Positions 17,105 to 25,960 of a DNA stretch of 64,000 bases are shown piece after piece; the first letter of the stretch is position 1, and each line of letters starts with the position of its first letter. The stretch is from Demequina maris. Its GTDB lineage: Bacteria; Actinomycetota; Actinomycetes; Actinomycetales; Demequinaceae. The stretch spans positions 202,720 to 266,719 of the forward strand of contig NZ_BBLX01000005.1 of NCBI RefSeq assembly GCF_000971155.1, given 5' to 3'. The position numbers were made by a program, and so were the translations under genes. The notes below the pieces were generated by a model that saw only the letters and a list, made by a program, of their open reading frames with translations, had not been told where the DNA came from and did no database searches.

Positions 17105-18709
17105 CTAGTGGATCGCCTCGGTGGCGGCGCGCTCGATCGCGAGGCCCGCCTCGTACTGGCCGAGCCACGCCTGGTAGCCCGCGACGTCGCCGGCGTCCGG
17201 CGCGGCCACGTCGAGCGCGGCTCCCGCGAAGACCTCGTCGTTCAGGTACGCGTCCAGGCTGGTCGCGGCGCCCTTGCGGAGGTACTCGGCGAGCACGGCG
17301 ATGCCCCACGCGCCGCCCTCGGAGGCGGTGTCGCCCACGGTGACCGGCGCCTCGATCGCGGCGGCCAGGAGCCGCTGCGCGACGCCCGCGGTGCGGAACA
17401 TGCCGCCGTGCGCGAACATCGAGTCGAGCTGGACGCCCTCGTCGTGGAGCACGCGCATGCCGAGGCTCAGCGTGCCGAAGGCGCCGTAGAGCTGCGTGCG
17501 CATGAAGTTCGCGAGCGTGAGGCGCGAGCCGGGCGTGCGCACGAAGAGCGGGCGGCCCTCTGCGAGCCCCGTGATCGGCTCGCCGGACAGGTAGTTGTAG
17601 GCGAGCAGGCCGCCGCCGTCCGCCTCGCCCTCGAGCGCGGCGGAGAACAGCGCCTCGAACACCGCGTCCGAACCGAACTCGCTGCCCAGCGCGGCCGCGA
17701 ACTCGGTGAAGACGCCGGCCCAGGTGCCCAGCTCGGAGGCGCCGTTGTTGCAGTGCACCATCGCGACCAGGTCGCCCGCGGGCGTGGTGACGATGTCGAG
17801 CTCCTCATGGACGCTCTCGAGCGGCTTCTCGAGCACGACCATCGCGAAGATCGACGTGCCCGCGGAGATGTTGCCGGTGCGCGGCGCGACCGCGTTGGTG
17901 GCGATCATGCCGGTGCCCGCGTCGCCCTCCGGCGGCGCGACCACGGCGCCGGGCTGGAGCGTGCCGGTCGGGTCGAGCAGCGCCGCGCCCTCCGCGGTGA
18001 GAGTGCCGGCCTCCTGGCCCGCGACGAGCACCTCGGGGAGCAGCGCGGTGACGTCGAGGCCCGGGTGGCGCGCGGCGACGAGGCCCTGGAAGCGCGCGAG
18101 CATGTCCGCGTCGTAGTCGCGGGTCGCGGGGTCGATGGGGAACATGCCCGAGGCGTCGCCGACGCCGAGCACCTTGCGGCCGGTCAGCTTCCAGTGCACG
18201 TAGCCGGCGAGCGTGGTGAACGAGTCGAGGCTCGCGACGTGCGGCTCCTCGTCGAGGATCGCCTGGTACAGGTGCGACGCCGACCAGCGCAGCGGGAAGT
18301 TGAAGCCGAGCACCTCGGTGAGCTCCGCGGCCGCGCGCTCCGTGTTGGTGTTGCGCCACGTGCGGAACGGGACCAGCAGCTCGCCGGCGGTGTCGAAGGC
18401 CAGGTAGCCGTGCATCATCGCCGAGACGCCGAGCGCGCCGAAGCCTGTGGGACGCACGCCGTGGAGGCGCTCGACCGTCGCGAGAAGGTCGGCGACGGAG
18501 GCCTGCACGCCCTCCCAGATGGCCTCGACCGAGTAGGTCCAGAGGCGGTCGACGAACTGGTTCTCCCACGCGTGGCTTCCGGTCGCGATCACCTCGTGGT
18601 CGGGCCCGATGAGGCACGCCTTGATGCGGGTCGAGCCCAGCTCGATGCCCAGCGAGGTCTCGCCGGCCGCGATCGCGGCGGCCACGTCGATCTGGTTGTG
18701 CTGCGCCAT
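17105..18709 (-). CDS. FGGY-family carbohydrate kinase, probably L-ribulokinase-like
   Basis: 534 residues, the usual FGGY length. The N-terminal ATPase phosphate-1 loop is GIELGSTRIKACLIG. The sugar-binding region includes FRTWRNTNTERAA and LAGYVHWKLTG, and the phosphate-2/adenosine region includes GDAGTGMIATN and a C-terminal GGMFRTAGVAQRLL. SHAWENQ with WSASHLYQAILDEEPHV recalls the clostridial/bifidobacterial kinases annotated as ribulokinase or xylulokinase. The exact pentulose cannot be fixed from sequence, and no arabinose or xylose genes are adjacent. ATG 18709 was chosen over GTG 18715 because AAGGAG lies 9 nt upstream. Palindromes upstream suggest a LacI-type repressor. Confidence 0.85.
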   Translation of the reverse strand: MAQHNQIDVAAAIAAGETSLGIELGSTRIKACLIGPDHEVIATGSHAWENQFVDRLWTYSVEAIWEGVQASVADLLATVERLHGVRPTGFGALGVSAMMHGYLAFDTAGELLVPFRTWRNTNTERAAAELTEVLGFNFPLRWSASHLYQAILDEEPHVASLDSFTTLAGYVHWKLTGRKVLGVGDASGMFPIDPATRDYDADMLARFQGLVAARHPGLDVTALLPEVLVAGQEAGTLTAEGAALLDPTGTLQPGAVVAPPEGDAGTGMIATNAVAPRTGNISAGTSIFAMVVLEKPLESVHEELDIVTTPAGDLVAMVHCNNGASELGTWAGVFTEFAAALGSEFGSDAVFEALFSAALEGEADGGGLLAYNYLSGEPITGLAEGRPLFVRTPGSRLTLANFMRTQLYGAFGTLSLGMRVLHDEGVQLDSMFAHGGMFRTAGVAQRLLAAAIEAPVTVGDTASEGGAWGIAVLAEYLRKGAATSLDAYLNDEVFAGAALDVAAPDAGDVAGYQAWLGQYEAGLAIERAATEAIH

Positions 18710-18755
18710 CGGCACTCACTCCTTCGTCAAGCGCCCGCGCGCGGCGGACATCCGA

Positions 18756-18803
18756 TGTGAACGTTCGACAAAACCCTAAGGCCTGTCCGCGCATTCGATC
18801 GAA
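18756..18803. promoter_or_regulatory. Two operator-like palindromes upstream of the sugar kinase
   Basis: TGTGAACGTTCGACA (18756-18770) has the central AACGTT of LacI-family operators with a one-base offset in one arm. TTCGATCGAA (18794-18803) is a perfect 10-bp palindrome 38 bp further upstream. Both lie in the divergent region between the kinase and patatin genes, consistent with sugar-responsive control of the kinase. No LacI-family gene is present in the window. Confidence 0.45.
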
Positions 18804-18896
18804 CCATAGGTCCCGCCCGGGTGCGCGGCGGCCGCCGTCCCCAGGTCCCGCGAACGGTGTCGCCGCCCGTCAACCTGCGGGGTTAGCCTGACGGCT

Positions 18897-19883
18897 GTGA
18901 CCGAATCCTCGCCCGCGCGCCCGCGCATCGCGCTGAGCCTCGGCAGCGGGGGAGCCCGCGGCTACGCGCACATCGGCGTCCTCGACGAGATCGAGGCGCG
19001 CGGCTGGGACGTCGTCGGCATCGCCGGCACGTCGATGGGCGCGCTCGTGGGCGGGCTGCACGCCGCGGGCGGCCTCGCGGACTACCGCGCCTGGGCCGAG
19101 TCGCTCACGCGGCGCGACGTGATCCGCATGCTCGACCCCGCGTTCAAGGGCGCCGGGGCGATCCGCGCGGACCGCGTGATGCGGCGCATCGACGAGATCC
19201 TCGACGGGCGCGTCATCGAGGACCTGCCCATCCCGTTCACCGCCGTCGCGACGGACCTCATCTCGCAGTCCGAGGTGTGGTTCACCGAGGGCCCGATCGT
19301 CGACGCGATCCGCGCCTCGATCGCGATCCCCACGGTCATCACCCCGGTGCGACGCGACGGCCGCCTGCTCGCGGACGGCGGCATCCTCAACCCGGTGCCC
19401 GTCATCCCGCTCACGTCCGTGCGGTCCGACGCGATCATCGCGGTCAACCTGTCCGGCACGTCGCGGGGCGGCAACCCCGCCGAGCCGCCCGTGGACTCCG
19501 CCGGACCGCTCGTGCGCCTGCCGCGGCTGCGCCTGCCCAGCCTCCACGTCGCCGAGCCCCGGCTCGTGAGCATGATCGCGCACCGCATGCGGGCACGCGG
19601 CGAGCAGGAGGACGATGCGCTGGTCGAGCCGGCCGCGGCGGAGGCCCTGGACGCGGCGGACGACCTCGGGGTGAGCACCCTCGACGTCATCGACCGGTCG
19701 CTGCAGACGCTGCAGAACACCGTCCAGCGCTACCGCCTGGCGGGCTACCCGCCGGACGCGATGGTGAACGTGCCCGCGGACTCGTGCGGGGTGCTCGACT
19801 TCCACCGCGCGACCGAGATGATCGAGCTCGGCCGCGAGCTCGCGCGACGCGCCTTCGACGAATGGGAGGGCGCCCCGGCGTGA
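18897..19883 (+). CDS. Patatin-like phospholipase (RssA/YlbK type)
   Basis: 328 residues. The oxyanion motif GSGGARGYAHIG, the nucleophile GTSMG and the catalytic Asp in LADGG form the Ser-Asp dyad of bacterial patatins. The C-terminal ~100 residues (VSTLDVIDRSLQTLQNTVQRY) are helical. There is no signal peptide, so it is likely cytosolic or membrane-peripheral and acts on acyl-lipid esters; the physiological substrate is unknown. GTG 18897 has TAGCCT (18884-18889) 7 nt upstream and no Shine-Dalgarno, so it is probably leaderless. Confidence 0.9.
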   Translation: MTESSPARPRIALSLGSGGARGYAHIGVLDEIEARGWDVVGIAGTSMGALVGGLHAAGGLADYRAWAESLTRRDVIRMLDPAFKGAGAIRADRVMRRIDEILDGRVIEDLPIPFTAVATDLISQSEVWFTEGPIVDAIRASIAIPTVITPVRRDGRLLADGGILNPVPVIPLTSVRSDAIIAVNLSGTSRGGNPAEPPVDSAGPLVRLPRLRLPSLHVAEPRLVSMIAHRMRARGEQEDDALVEPAAAEALDAADDLGVSTLDVIDRSLQTLQNTVQRYRLAGYPPDAMVNVPADSCGVLDFHRATEMIELGRELARRAFDEWEGAPA

Positions 19884-19977
19884 CCGGTCCCGGCCCGGGA
19901 CCCGGCGGCGCTACTGTGACGTGCGGCGACGCGCCCTCGCGGGCGCCTGAAACGATTCGACCCAGCAAGGGGACACC

Positions 19978-21432
19978 GTGACCCACACCCCCACCCGTGC
20001 CGCGTGGCTGCACGGCCGCACCGCGCTCCTCATCGCCTTCGCCTTCTCCGTCATGGCGGACCCGGTGTCGTCGGTGGCGTACGCGATCGAGGCCGCGCTG
20101 CGCGCGCTCGACGGCAACCTGGCGCTGCTGCTGCCCGCGATGACCGCGGTCGTGCTGGTGGTCGGCCTCGTGGTCGCGAGCTACCACCAGCTGGTCGCGC
20201 GCTTCCCGGAGGGTGGCGGCTCCGCGGCGGCCGCGGGCGGGGCGTTCGGCGAGGGCTTCTCGTTCATCCCCATGGGCGCGCTGGTCGTCGACTTCGTGCT
20301 CACCATCGCGATCTCGGTGTCCGCGGGCTCGTCCGCGATCATCAGCTACGTACCGGCGCTGGCGCCGCATCGCCTGGTCCTCGCCCTGGCGCTGCTGCTG
20401 CTCGTCGCGGGGCTGATGTGGTTCGGCCACCTCGGTCGCGCGGTGTTCGCGCTGCTCACCATCGTCTTCGTCGGCACCGCGGTCGCGGTGCTGCTGCCGG
20501 TCCCCGGGATGCCCGCGGTCGACCCCGAGCCGGTCCTCGGCCTCACGCATGGCGCGCCGCTCGCGGTCGCGCTCGCGTTCCCCGTCGCGATGGCGCTCGC
20601 GACCGGCATCGAGGCGCCGTCGTCGGCGATCGCGCAGCTCGCCCAGCTCGACGACGCGGGCCGCCGCAGCTTCGGGCGCTGGGCGCTGTGGCTGACGCTC
20701 GGCATCGTCGGCACGCTCACCCTCGCGATCACGGCCGCGGTGGTGCGGCTCGGCATCCAGGTGCCGCACGAGGACACCACGCTCGTCGCGGAGCTCGCGC
20801 GCGCCGCGGACGGCCACGGCCTGTTCGCCGCCTTCCAGGCCACCACGGCGCTGCTGCTGCTGTCCGCCGCATCGTCCTCGTTCCAGGCCGGCCCGGGCCT
20901 GCTCAAGGCCCTCGCGCGGTCCGAGCACGGCGAGTCGCGCCACGGCGTGCTGCCCGCGGTCCTCGGCCGCACCAACGCGCACCACGTGCCGATGGTCGGC
21001 GTCGGGGTGTTCCTCGCGGCGTCCGCCGTCGTCGTGGCGCTCGCGGGCGCACGCGACCAGAGCCTCGTGCTCTTCTACGCGGTGTCGGTGTTCGTGAGCT
21101 TCCTCATGGGCCTGCTCGCGATGGCGAAGTTCTCGCACCTCGACCGCCGGCCGGGCTGGGTGGTCCTCAACCTGGTCGCCGCGGTCGCGGTCGCGTTCAC
21201 GCTCGTGTCGAACCTCATGCGCCCCGCCGCGCTCGGGTCGCTCGCCGCCACCGGCCTCGTCGCCGGCGGCCTGTACTGGGCCTGGGTGCGGGCCGGACGC
21301 CCACGCGGCGCGGCGAACGCGGTCGCCGAGGCGGAGGCCGGGGAGGCCGTGCCGGACGATGCGGCGGAGGACCCGGCGCCCGAGCGCGCCGAGGAGCCCG
21401 TCCCGTCCCACGTGACCCGGCGCAAGGGCTGA
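19978..21432 (+). CDS. APC-superfamily permease
   Basis: 484 residues with about 11-12 membrane segments. FSVMADPVSSVAYAIEA near the N-terminus and a helix-6-like region around ALATGIEAPSSAIAQLAQ are APC-type features. The C-terminus is a ~45-residue Ala/Glu-rich tail. GTG 19978 follows AAGGGG. The next APC gene starts 1 nt after its stop, so the pair may form an operon. The substrate is unknown; KimA-like or amino-acid transporters are the nearest general class. Confidence 0.82.
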   Translation: MTHTPTRAAWLHGRTALLIAFAFSVMADPVSSVAYAIEAALRALDGNLALLLPAMTAVVLVVGLVVASYHQLVARFPEGGGSAAAAGGAFGEGFSFIPMGALVVDFVLTIAISVSAGSSAIISYVPALAPHRLVLALALLLLVAGLMWFGHLGRAVFALLTIVFVGTAVAVLLPVPGMPAVDPEPVLGLTHGAPLAVALAFPVAMALATGIEAPSSAIAQLAQLDDAGRRSFGRWALWLTLGIVGTLTLAITAAVVRLGIQVPHEDTTLVAELARAADGHGLFAAFQATTALLLLSAASSSFQAGPGLLKALARSEHGESRHGVLPAVLGRTNAHHVPMVGVGVFLAASAVVVALAGARDQSLVLFYAVSVFVSFLMGLLAMAKFSHLDRRPGWVVLNLVAAVAVAFTLVSNLMRPAALGSLAATGLVAGGLYWAWVRAGRPRGAANAVAEAEAGEAVPDDAAEDPAPERAEEPVPSHVTRRKG

Positions 21433-21433
21433 C

Positions 21434-22660
21434 GTGGAGCGTCGCGTCGGCACGGTCGGGGCCACCGCGATCGGCGCGGGCTCGATGCTCGGCGCCGGCG
21501 TCTTCGTCGTGTGGGGACCCGCGGCCTCGGCCGCCGGCCCCGCGCTCCTGTGGGCGGTCCTGCTCGCGGGCGTCGCGGCGGCCCTCAACGCCGGCTCGAC
21601 GGCGCAGCTCGCCGCGGTCCACCCGGTCGCGGGCGGCGCGTACGCGTACGGCCGGGCCGAGCTCGGCCCGTGGCCCGGCTTCACCGCCGGGATCGGCTTC
21701 GTGCTGGGCAAGACGGCGTCGGTGGCCGCGATCGGGCTCGCGATCGGCGCCTACCTGTGGCCCGAGCGTCCCGCGGCGGTCGCGACCGCCGCGATCGCCG
21801 CGTCCTGGGCGCTGAACTCACGTGGCATCACCCGCACGAGCGCGGCCTCGGTGGTGATCGCGTCGAGCGTCGTCGCCGTGGTGGTCGCCGCGGTCGTGGC
21901 GATCGCGGGAGCCGACGCGCCCTCCACCGCGACCTTCGGCTGGAGCACGCCGTGGGGCACCGCCGCCGGGGTCGCGCAGGCGGCCGCGCTCGTGTTCTTC
22001 GCGTTCGCCGGCTACGCCCGCATCGCGACGCTCGGCGAGGAGGTCCGCGATCCCGCGCGCGTGATCCCCCGCGCGATCGCGGTCGCGCTCGGCACGGTGC
22101 TGGCGCTGTACCTCGCGCTCGCGGCGGTGCTGCCGCGCGCGCTCGGCATCGACGGCCTTGTGGCGTCCGAGGCGCCCGTCGCCGATGCGGTGGCGGGCAC
22201 GTGGCTGCCCGTGCCCGTCGTGACCGCGGCCGCCGTCGCGGCGGCCTTCGGCTCGCTGCTCGCGCTCACCGCCGGGCTCGGACGCACCGCCATGGCGATG
22301 GCGCGCGAGGCGGACCTCCCGCGCGGCCTCGCCCGCACGAACGCCCGGGGCGTGCCCGCGCTCGCCGAGGGCGTGGCGGCGGCCGTCGCGGTCGCGCTCG
22401 CCTGGGCGGGCGACCTCACCCTCGCGATCGGCATGTCCTCGTTCGCGGTGCTGCTCTACTACGCGGTCGCCGGCGCCTCCGCGTTCCGTGCGGCCGGCGC
22501 CGGGCACGTCGCGGGCTGGCGCATGCCGCGCGCGCTGAGCCTCACGGGCGCGGTGCTGTGCGTCGCGCTGATGGCGTCGCTGCCGCCGGTCGCGGCGCTC
22601 GCGGCCGCGGCGGTGCTGATCGCCGCGGGCCTGGCCAGGGCGGTGGCGCGGCGGCGGTGA
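21434..22660 (+). CDS. APC-family permease, second of a tandem pair
   Basis: 408 residues with about 12 membrane segments. The N-terminal GATAIGAGSMLGAGVF is the consensus unwound helix-1 sequence (GSxxGxGxF) of amino-acid/polyamine permeases, and FFAFAGYARIATLGEEVRDP matches helix 6 and its following loop. The final hydrophobic segment ends in RAVARRR. GTG 21434 is separated from the previous stop by one base. Likely an H+-coupled amino-acid or amine transporter; the substrate is not determinable. Confidence 0.87.
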   Translation: MERRVGTVGATAIGAGSMLGAGVFVVWGPAASAAGPALLWAVLLAGVAAALNAGSTAQLAAVHPVAGGAYAYGRAELGPWPGFTAGIGFVLGKTASVAAIGLAIGAYLWPERPAAVATAAIAASWALNSRGITRTSAASVVIASSVVAVVVAAVVAIAGADAPSTATFGWSTPWGTAAGVAQAAALVFFAFAGYARIATLGEEVRDPARVIPRAIAVALGTVLALYLALAAVLPRALGIDGLVASEAPVADAVAGTWLPVPVVTAAAVAAAFGSLLALTAGLGRTAMAMAREADLPRGLARTNARGVPALAEGVAAAVAVALAWAGDLTLAIGMSSFAVLLYYAVAGASAFRAAGAGHVAGWRMPRALSLTGAVLCVALMASLPPVAALAAAAVLIAAGLARAVARRR

Positions 22661-22676
22661 GCCCCCACCGGCCCGC

Positions 22677-23048
22677 TCAGGACAGCGCGGTCACGAGCGC
22701 GAAGCCGGCGCCCGCGGCGCCCATGCCGAGCACGCATGTCGCGAGCACGTACTGCGCGGTCGCGTGGTGGCGGCGGTCCTTGAGCATCACGACGATGTCC
22801 ACCGCGAGCGACGAGAAGGTCGACAGGCCGCCCGCGACGCCGGTGCCCAGGGCGAACGCCCAGCCGGGGGAGAGCAGCGCATCGTCCCCCGCGGCGACGA
22901 CGGCGCCCAGCAGCGCCGCGCCGAGCACGTTCGCGAGGATCGTCGGCCAGGGGAACGTCCGGCGCCGGTCGAGCCAGCCGAGCGAGAAGCGCACGCACGC
23001 GCCGAGGCCGCAGCCGAGGATCGCGGCGGCGTAGGCCCAGCCCGTCAC
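22677..23048 (-). CDS. crcB: Fluoride channel subunit FluC/CrcB (downstream copy)
   Basis: 123 residues with four membrane segments. Family signatures: GACVRFSLGW (helix 1), NVLGAALLG (helix 2, Asn) and GVAGGLSTFSSLAVD (helix 3 break with Phe and Ser). FluC channels are dual-topology dimers that leak F- out of the cell. GTG 23048 overlaps the TGA of the upstream copy (GTGA), so the two subunits are translationally coupled. That fits an obligate heterodimer, as reported for several Gram-positive pairs. No fluoride riboswitch is visible upstream of the operon. Confidence 0.93.
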   Translation of the reverse strand: MTGWAYAAAILGCGLGACVRFSLGWLDRRRTFPWPTILANVLGAALLGAVVAAGDDALLSPGWAFALGTGVAGGLSTFSSLAVDIVVMLKDRRHHATAQYVLATCVLGMGAAGAGFALVTALS

Positions 23049-23458
23049 TCGTTCTCCTCCTCGAACACCGCCTGCTCGTCGAGCGGCGTGGGCGGCCGGT
23101 CGCCCAGCCACCAGCCCGCCGCCGCGCCCGCGACGGCGCCCGCCATGGTCGCGAGGAGCACCGCGGCGCTCTCCGCCGTCGACGTGCCGTCGGACCACTC
23201 GAGCACGGCGATCGAGGAGAACGTCGTGAAGCCGCCGAGGAAGCCGGGCCCCACGGCGGGGAAGAGGTGCCAGGGGCCGTGCGCCTGCGTGCGCGCGACC
23301 GCCCATCCGAGCGCGAGCGAGCCGATCACGTTGATGAGCAGCAGGTCCCACGGGACGGGCCCCGCGGTGTCCGGCAGGACCTCGCCGACGACGATGCGCA
23401 GCGCGCCGCCGAGCGAGCCTCCGACGAGGACCAGCCCCAGCTGGGCGGCCCGCGTCAC
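23045..23458 (-). CDS. crcB: Fluoride channel subunit FluC/CrcB (upstream copy)
   Basis: 137 residues with four membrane segments and the same signatures: GGALRIVVGE, NVIGSLALGW and GFLGGFTTFSSIAVLEW. It differs enough from its neighbour to be the partner subunit rather than a recent duplicate. GTG 23458 overlaps the stop of the DUF2505 gene, so three genes (DUF2505, crcB, crcB) form one coupled operon. A long C-terminal acidic tail (EEENE) is present. Confidence 0.93.
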   Translation of the reverse strand: MTRAAQLGLVLVGGSLGGALRIVVGEVLPDTAGPVPWDLLLINVIGSLALGWAVARTQAHGPWHLFPAVGPGFLGGFTTFSSIAVLEWSDGTSTAESAAVLLATMAGAVAGAAAGWWLGDRPPTPLDEQAVFEEENE

Positions 23459-23946
23459 CTGGCCAGCCAGGCGTCCGCGGCCTCGAGCTGGGCGGTGAGG
23501 GCGCGTTGCACGGCATCCGCGACGGCCCTCTCGATCATCGCGCCGAACACGGGCACGTGGGCGGTGACGTCGCCCGCCGCCAGGAAGTCCGTCGCGTCGC
23601 CGTCGGGCGTGAGGCCGATGGCCCCGGACACGTGCCCCGGGGCGCCCGCGATCTCGACCGCGAACGTGCCGACGCGGTCCGCCTCGGTGGGCGGCTCCCA
23701 CACCTCGGTGTAGGTGACGGAGAGGTCGCGGCCGAGGAACGCGCGCATCTCGGCAGGGATGGACGTGGTCGGGACGTCGGCGCGCAGCGCGATCGCGTAC
23801 GAGCCGTCGTCGCGCGCGTCGACGTCGACGTCGAGCGCCTTCGTGCCCATCGCGGCCGTGCGCGCGTGCCCGAAGCCGACGTCGGTCAGCATCGCCCACA
23901 CCTCGGGCAGCGGGGCGTCGAAGCGATGCGCATGAGTGATCTTCAC
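23455..23946 (-). CDS. DUF2505 (START-like) protein
   Basis: 163 residues with MKITHAHRFDAPLPEVWAML at the start (read from GTG), typical of DUF2505 and SRPBCC/START-like folds that bind hydrophobic ligands in a cavity. The body includes PGHVSGAIGLTP and a C-terminal amphipathic helix. GTG 23946 is preceded by a GGGGG ribosome-site-like tract, and a minus-strand TAGCCT lies at 23967-23972. A counterpart (Rv3218) sits beside whiB1 and pdtaS in M. tuberculosis, so the association with PdtaS is old, while coupling to crcB looks lineage-specific. Role unknown. Confidence 0.82.
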   Translation of the reverse strand: MKITHAHRFDAPLPEVWAMLTDVGFGHARTAAMGTKALDVDVDARDDGSYAIALRADVPTTSIPAEMRAFLGRDLSVTYTEVWEPPTEADRVGTFAVEIAGAPGHVSGAIGLTPDGDATDFLAAGDVTAHVPVFGAMIERAVADAVQRALTAQLEAADAWLAR

Positions 23947-24005
23947 CGGTGGAACCCCCTGGGCTCAGGCTAGCGTGCCCGCGCGACGGCCCTAGGCTTG
24001 TCCTC

Positions 24006-25469
24006 GTGGCAACACTGCGCGACACCATCGAGGAGCACGGCCCCATCTCGGATGCGGAGGCCGAATGGCTGGGCCTGCTGGTCTCCGACTGGCAGATCAT
24101 CGCGGACCTGTCCTTCGCGGACCTGGTCCTGTGGCGGCAGGAGGGCGACGGCTTCGTGGCGGTCGCGCAGTGCCGGCCGTCGACCGGTCCCACCGTCCAC
24201 CTTGATGACGTGGTCGGCACGTTCGCTCCCGAGGGCCGCGTCGCGCACCTCGCCCGCGCGCTCGAGGAGGGCGCGATCGTCGGCTCCCGCGAGCCGCGCT
24301 GGGACGAGACCTACGCGGTGCGCGAGGACGCGCTGCCCGTCGTGATGAACGGCCGCCCCATCGGCGTCATGACGCGCGAGGTGTCGCAGGCCGTGTCGCG
24401 CTCGTCGAGCCGGCTCGAGCTGAACTACAAGGGCGCGGCGGACGACCTGCTGCGCATGGTGACGCGCGGCGAGTTCCCCGTGCACACCTCGATCACCGGC
24501 CCGCGGCGAGGCGCCCCCCGCGTGGGCGACGGCGTGCTGCGGCTCGACGCCGTGGGCCACGTGACGTACGCGTCCCCGAACGCGCTGTCGTGCTTCCACC
24601 GCCTCGGCGTGCACGGCTCGCTCATGAACAAGTCGCTGCCGCGCGTCACCAGCGAGCTGCTGGAGGACCAGGGCGTGGTCGACGAGACCCTCGCGATGGT
24701 GGTCGCCGGCCGTGCCGCGTGGCGCACCGACCTCGAGGCCAACGGCGCGGCGCTGTCGCTGCGCGCGATCCCCGTCGCCGAGCACGGCGCGCGCGTGGGC
24801 GCGGTGCTGCTGTGCCGCGACGTGTCGGACCTGCGCCGTCGCGAGCGCGAGCTCGTCACCAAGGACGCGACGATCCGTGAGATCCACCACCGCGTGAAGA
24901 ACAACCTCCAGACCGTCGCCGCGCTGCTGCGCCTGCAGTCGCGCCGCGTCGAGGCGCCCGAGGCGAAGGAGGCGCTCGCGGAGGCGATGCGTCGCGTCGC
25001 GACCATCGCGCTGGTGCACGAGACGCTGTCGGGCACGCTCGACGAGCTCGTGAACTTCGACGAGCTGGTGTCGCGGTCCATCCGCATGGCTGCGGAGGTC
25101 GCGTCGCCCGACACCCAGGTGCGCATCGTCAACACCGGCGAGTTCGGGCTGATCCCCGCGCAGTACGCGTCGTCGCTCGCGCTCGTCATCACCGAGCTCG
25201 TCACCAACGCCGTCGAGCACGGCTTCGCCGGCCGCGCGCAGGGCACCATCACGGTCGCGGCCGACCGCGACGGGCGACGCCTTCACGTGACGGTGTCGGA
25301 CGACGGCGTGGGCATCGCGGTAGAGCCGTCGGGGCTCGGCTCGCAGATCGTGCGCACGCTCGTGCAGAACGAGCTCTCGGGCTCCATCGAGTGGACCAAC
25401 GTCGGGACCGGCTCGGTGGTCGACCTGCGCGCGAGCGTCGAGGAGCGGTTGTCGGACCCGCGCCTGTAG
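24006..25469 (+). CDS. pdtaS: PdtaS-type sensor histidine kinase
   Basis: 487 residues, cytosolic with no membrane segments. Order: N-terminal GAF domain (about 1-145), a PAS-like domain (about 180-285, DGVLRLDAVGHVTYASPNAL), then a HisKA_2 dimerisation/phosphoacceptor region, EIHHRVKNNLQTVAALLRLQ (H294/H295). The HATPase has N-box ELVTNAVEHG and G-box DDGVGI. PdtaS phosphorylates the RNA-binding antiterminator PdtaR in mycobacteria; no pdtaR is in the window. GTG 24006 has TAGGCT (23993-23998) 7 nt upstream, a leaderless arrangement. It converges with whiB1, as in mycobacteria. Confidence 0.93.
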   Translation: MATLRDTIEEHGPISDAEAEWLGLLVSDWQIIADLSFADLVLWRQEGDGFVAVAQCRPSTGPTVHLDDVVGTFAPEGRVAHLARALEEGAIVGSREPRWDETYAVREDALPVVMNGRPIGVMTREVSQAVSRSSSRLELNYKGAADDLLRMVTRGEFPVHTSITGPRRGAPRVGDGVLRLDAVGHVTYASPNALSCFHRLGVHGSLMNKSLPRVTSELLEDQGVVDETLAMVVAGRAAWRTDLEANGAALSLRAIPVAEHGARVGAVLLCRDVSDLRRRERELVTKDATIREIHHRVKNNLQTVAALLRLQSRRVEAPEAKEALAEAMRRVATIALVHETLSGTLDELVNFDELVSRSIRMAAEVASPDTQVRIVNTGEFGLIPAQYASSLALVITELVTNAVEHGFAGRAQGTITVAADRDGRRLHVTVSDDGVGIAVEPSGLGSQIVRTLVQNELSGSIEWTNVGTGSVVDLRASVEERLSDPRL

Positions 25470-25494
25470 CGGGCGCGCCCCTCGGGGCACAGCA

Positions 25495-25529
25495 CGAAGC
25501 CCCGCCCGGCGGTGCCGGACGGGGCTTCG
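25495..25529. terminator. Bidirectional terminator between pdtaS and whiB1
   Basis: A 10-bp perfect outer stem (25495-25504 with 25520-25529) plus inner CCGG/CCGG pairing lies between the two converging stops. There is no T-run. Confidence 0.8.
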
Positions 25530-25538
25530 ACGAAGCTG

Positions 25539-25793
25539 CTACTTGGCGGCGCGGCGCGCGCGGGCCGCGCGGCGCTTCAGCGAGCGGCGCTCGTCCTCGG
25601 ACAGGCCGCCCCAGACGCCGGAGTCCTGGTTGTGCTCCATCGCCCACTGCAGGCAGGTGTCGCGCACCTCGCAGCGCTGGCACACGGACTTGGCCTTCTC
25701 GATCTGCACGAGGGCCGGGCCGGTGTTGCCGACGGGGAAGAAGAGCTCGGGGTCATCGACTTCGAGGCAGGCAGCGTTGGTGCGCCAATCCAT
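25539..25793 (-). CDS. whiB1: WhiB1-type iron-sulfur transcription factor
   Basis: 84 residues. Four cluster ligands C9, C38, C41 and C47 have the C-x(n)-CxxC-x5-C WhiB spacing. The GVWGGLSEDERR turn and a basic C-terminal tail (RRAARARRAAK) bind DNA and sigma factor. WhiB1 is an essential, NO-sensitive [4Fe-4S] regulator in mycobacteria that binds sigma-A region 4. ATG 25793 has AAGGAG at a good distance. The frame is open further upstream, but the WhiB1 N-terminus MDWR fixes the start. Position next to pdtaS supports the WhiB1 assignment. Confidence 0.95.
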   Translation of the reverse strand: MDWRTNAACLEVDDPELFFPVGNTGPALVQIEKAKSVCQRCEVRDTCLQWAMEHNQDSGVWGGLSEDERRSLKRRAARARRAAK

Positions 25794-25960
25794 GGGGTCT
25801 CCTTGGTGCTCGGGGGGTAGCATGGCGCGACGGAGCCCATGGATCTCAAGGGGGTTCGTCGCACCGTTACGTTTCGACTTCGTTAAGGTTCGCACAAGTA
25901 ACGAACATGTTTCAAGAGTTGTTTCCTGTGGGTTCTCTCACAAGGTCGGGAGGGGGCCCC

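Noticed and set aside
16764..17309. Minus-strand frame across the gap between tRNA and kinase gene
   Set aside because: It overlaps the tRNA terminator and the conserved kinase C-terminus and has Arg/Gly-rich composition without motifs.
23947..24005. Fluoride riboswitch before the DUF2505-crcB operon
   Set aside because: The 59-bp divergent spacer lacks the crcB-motif consensus.
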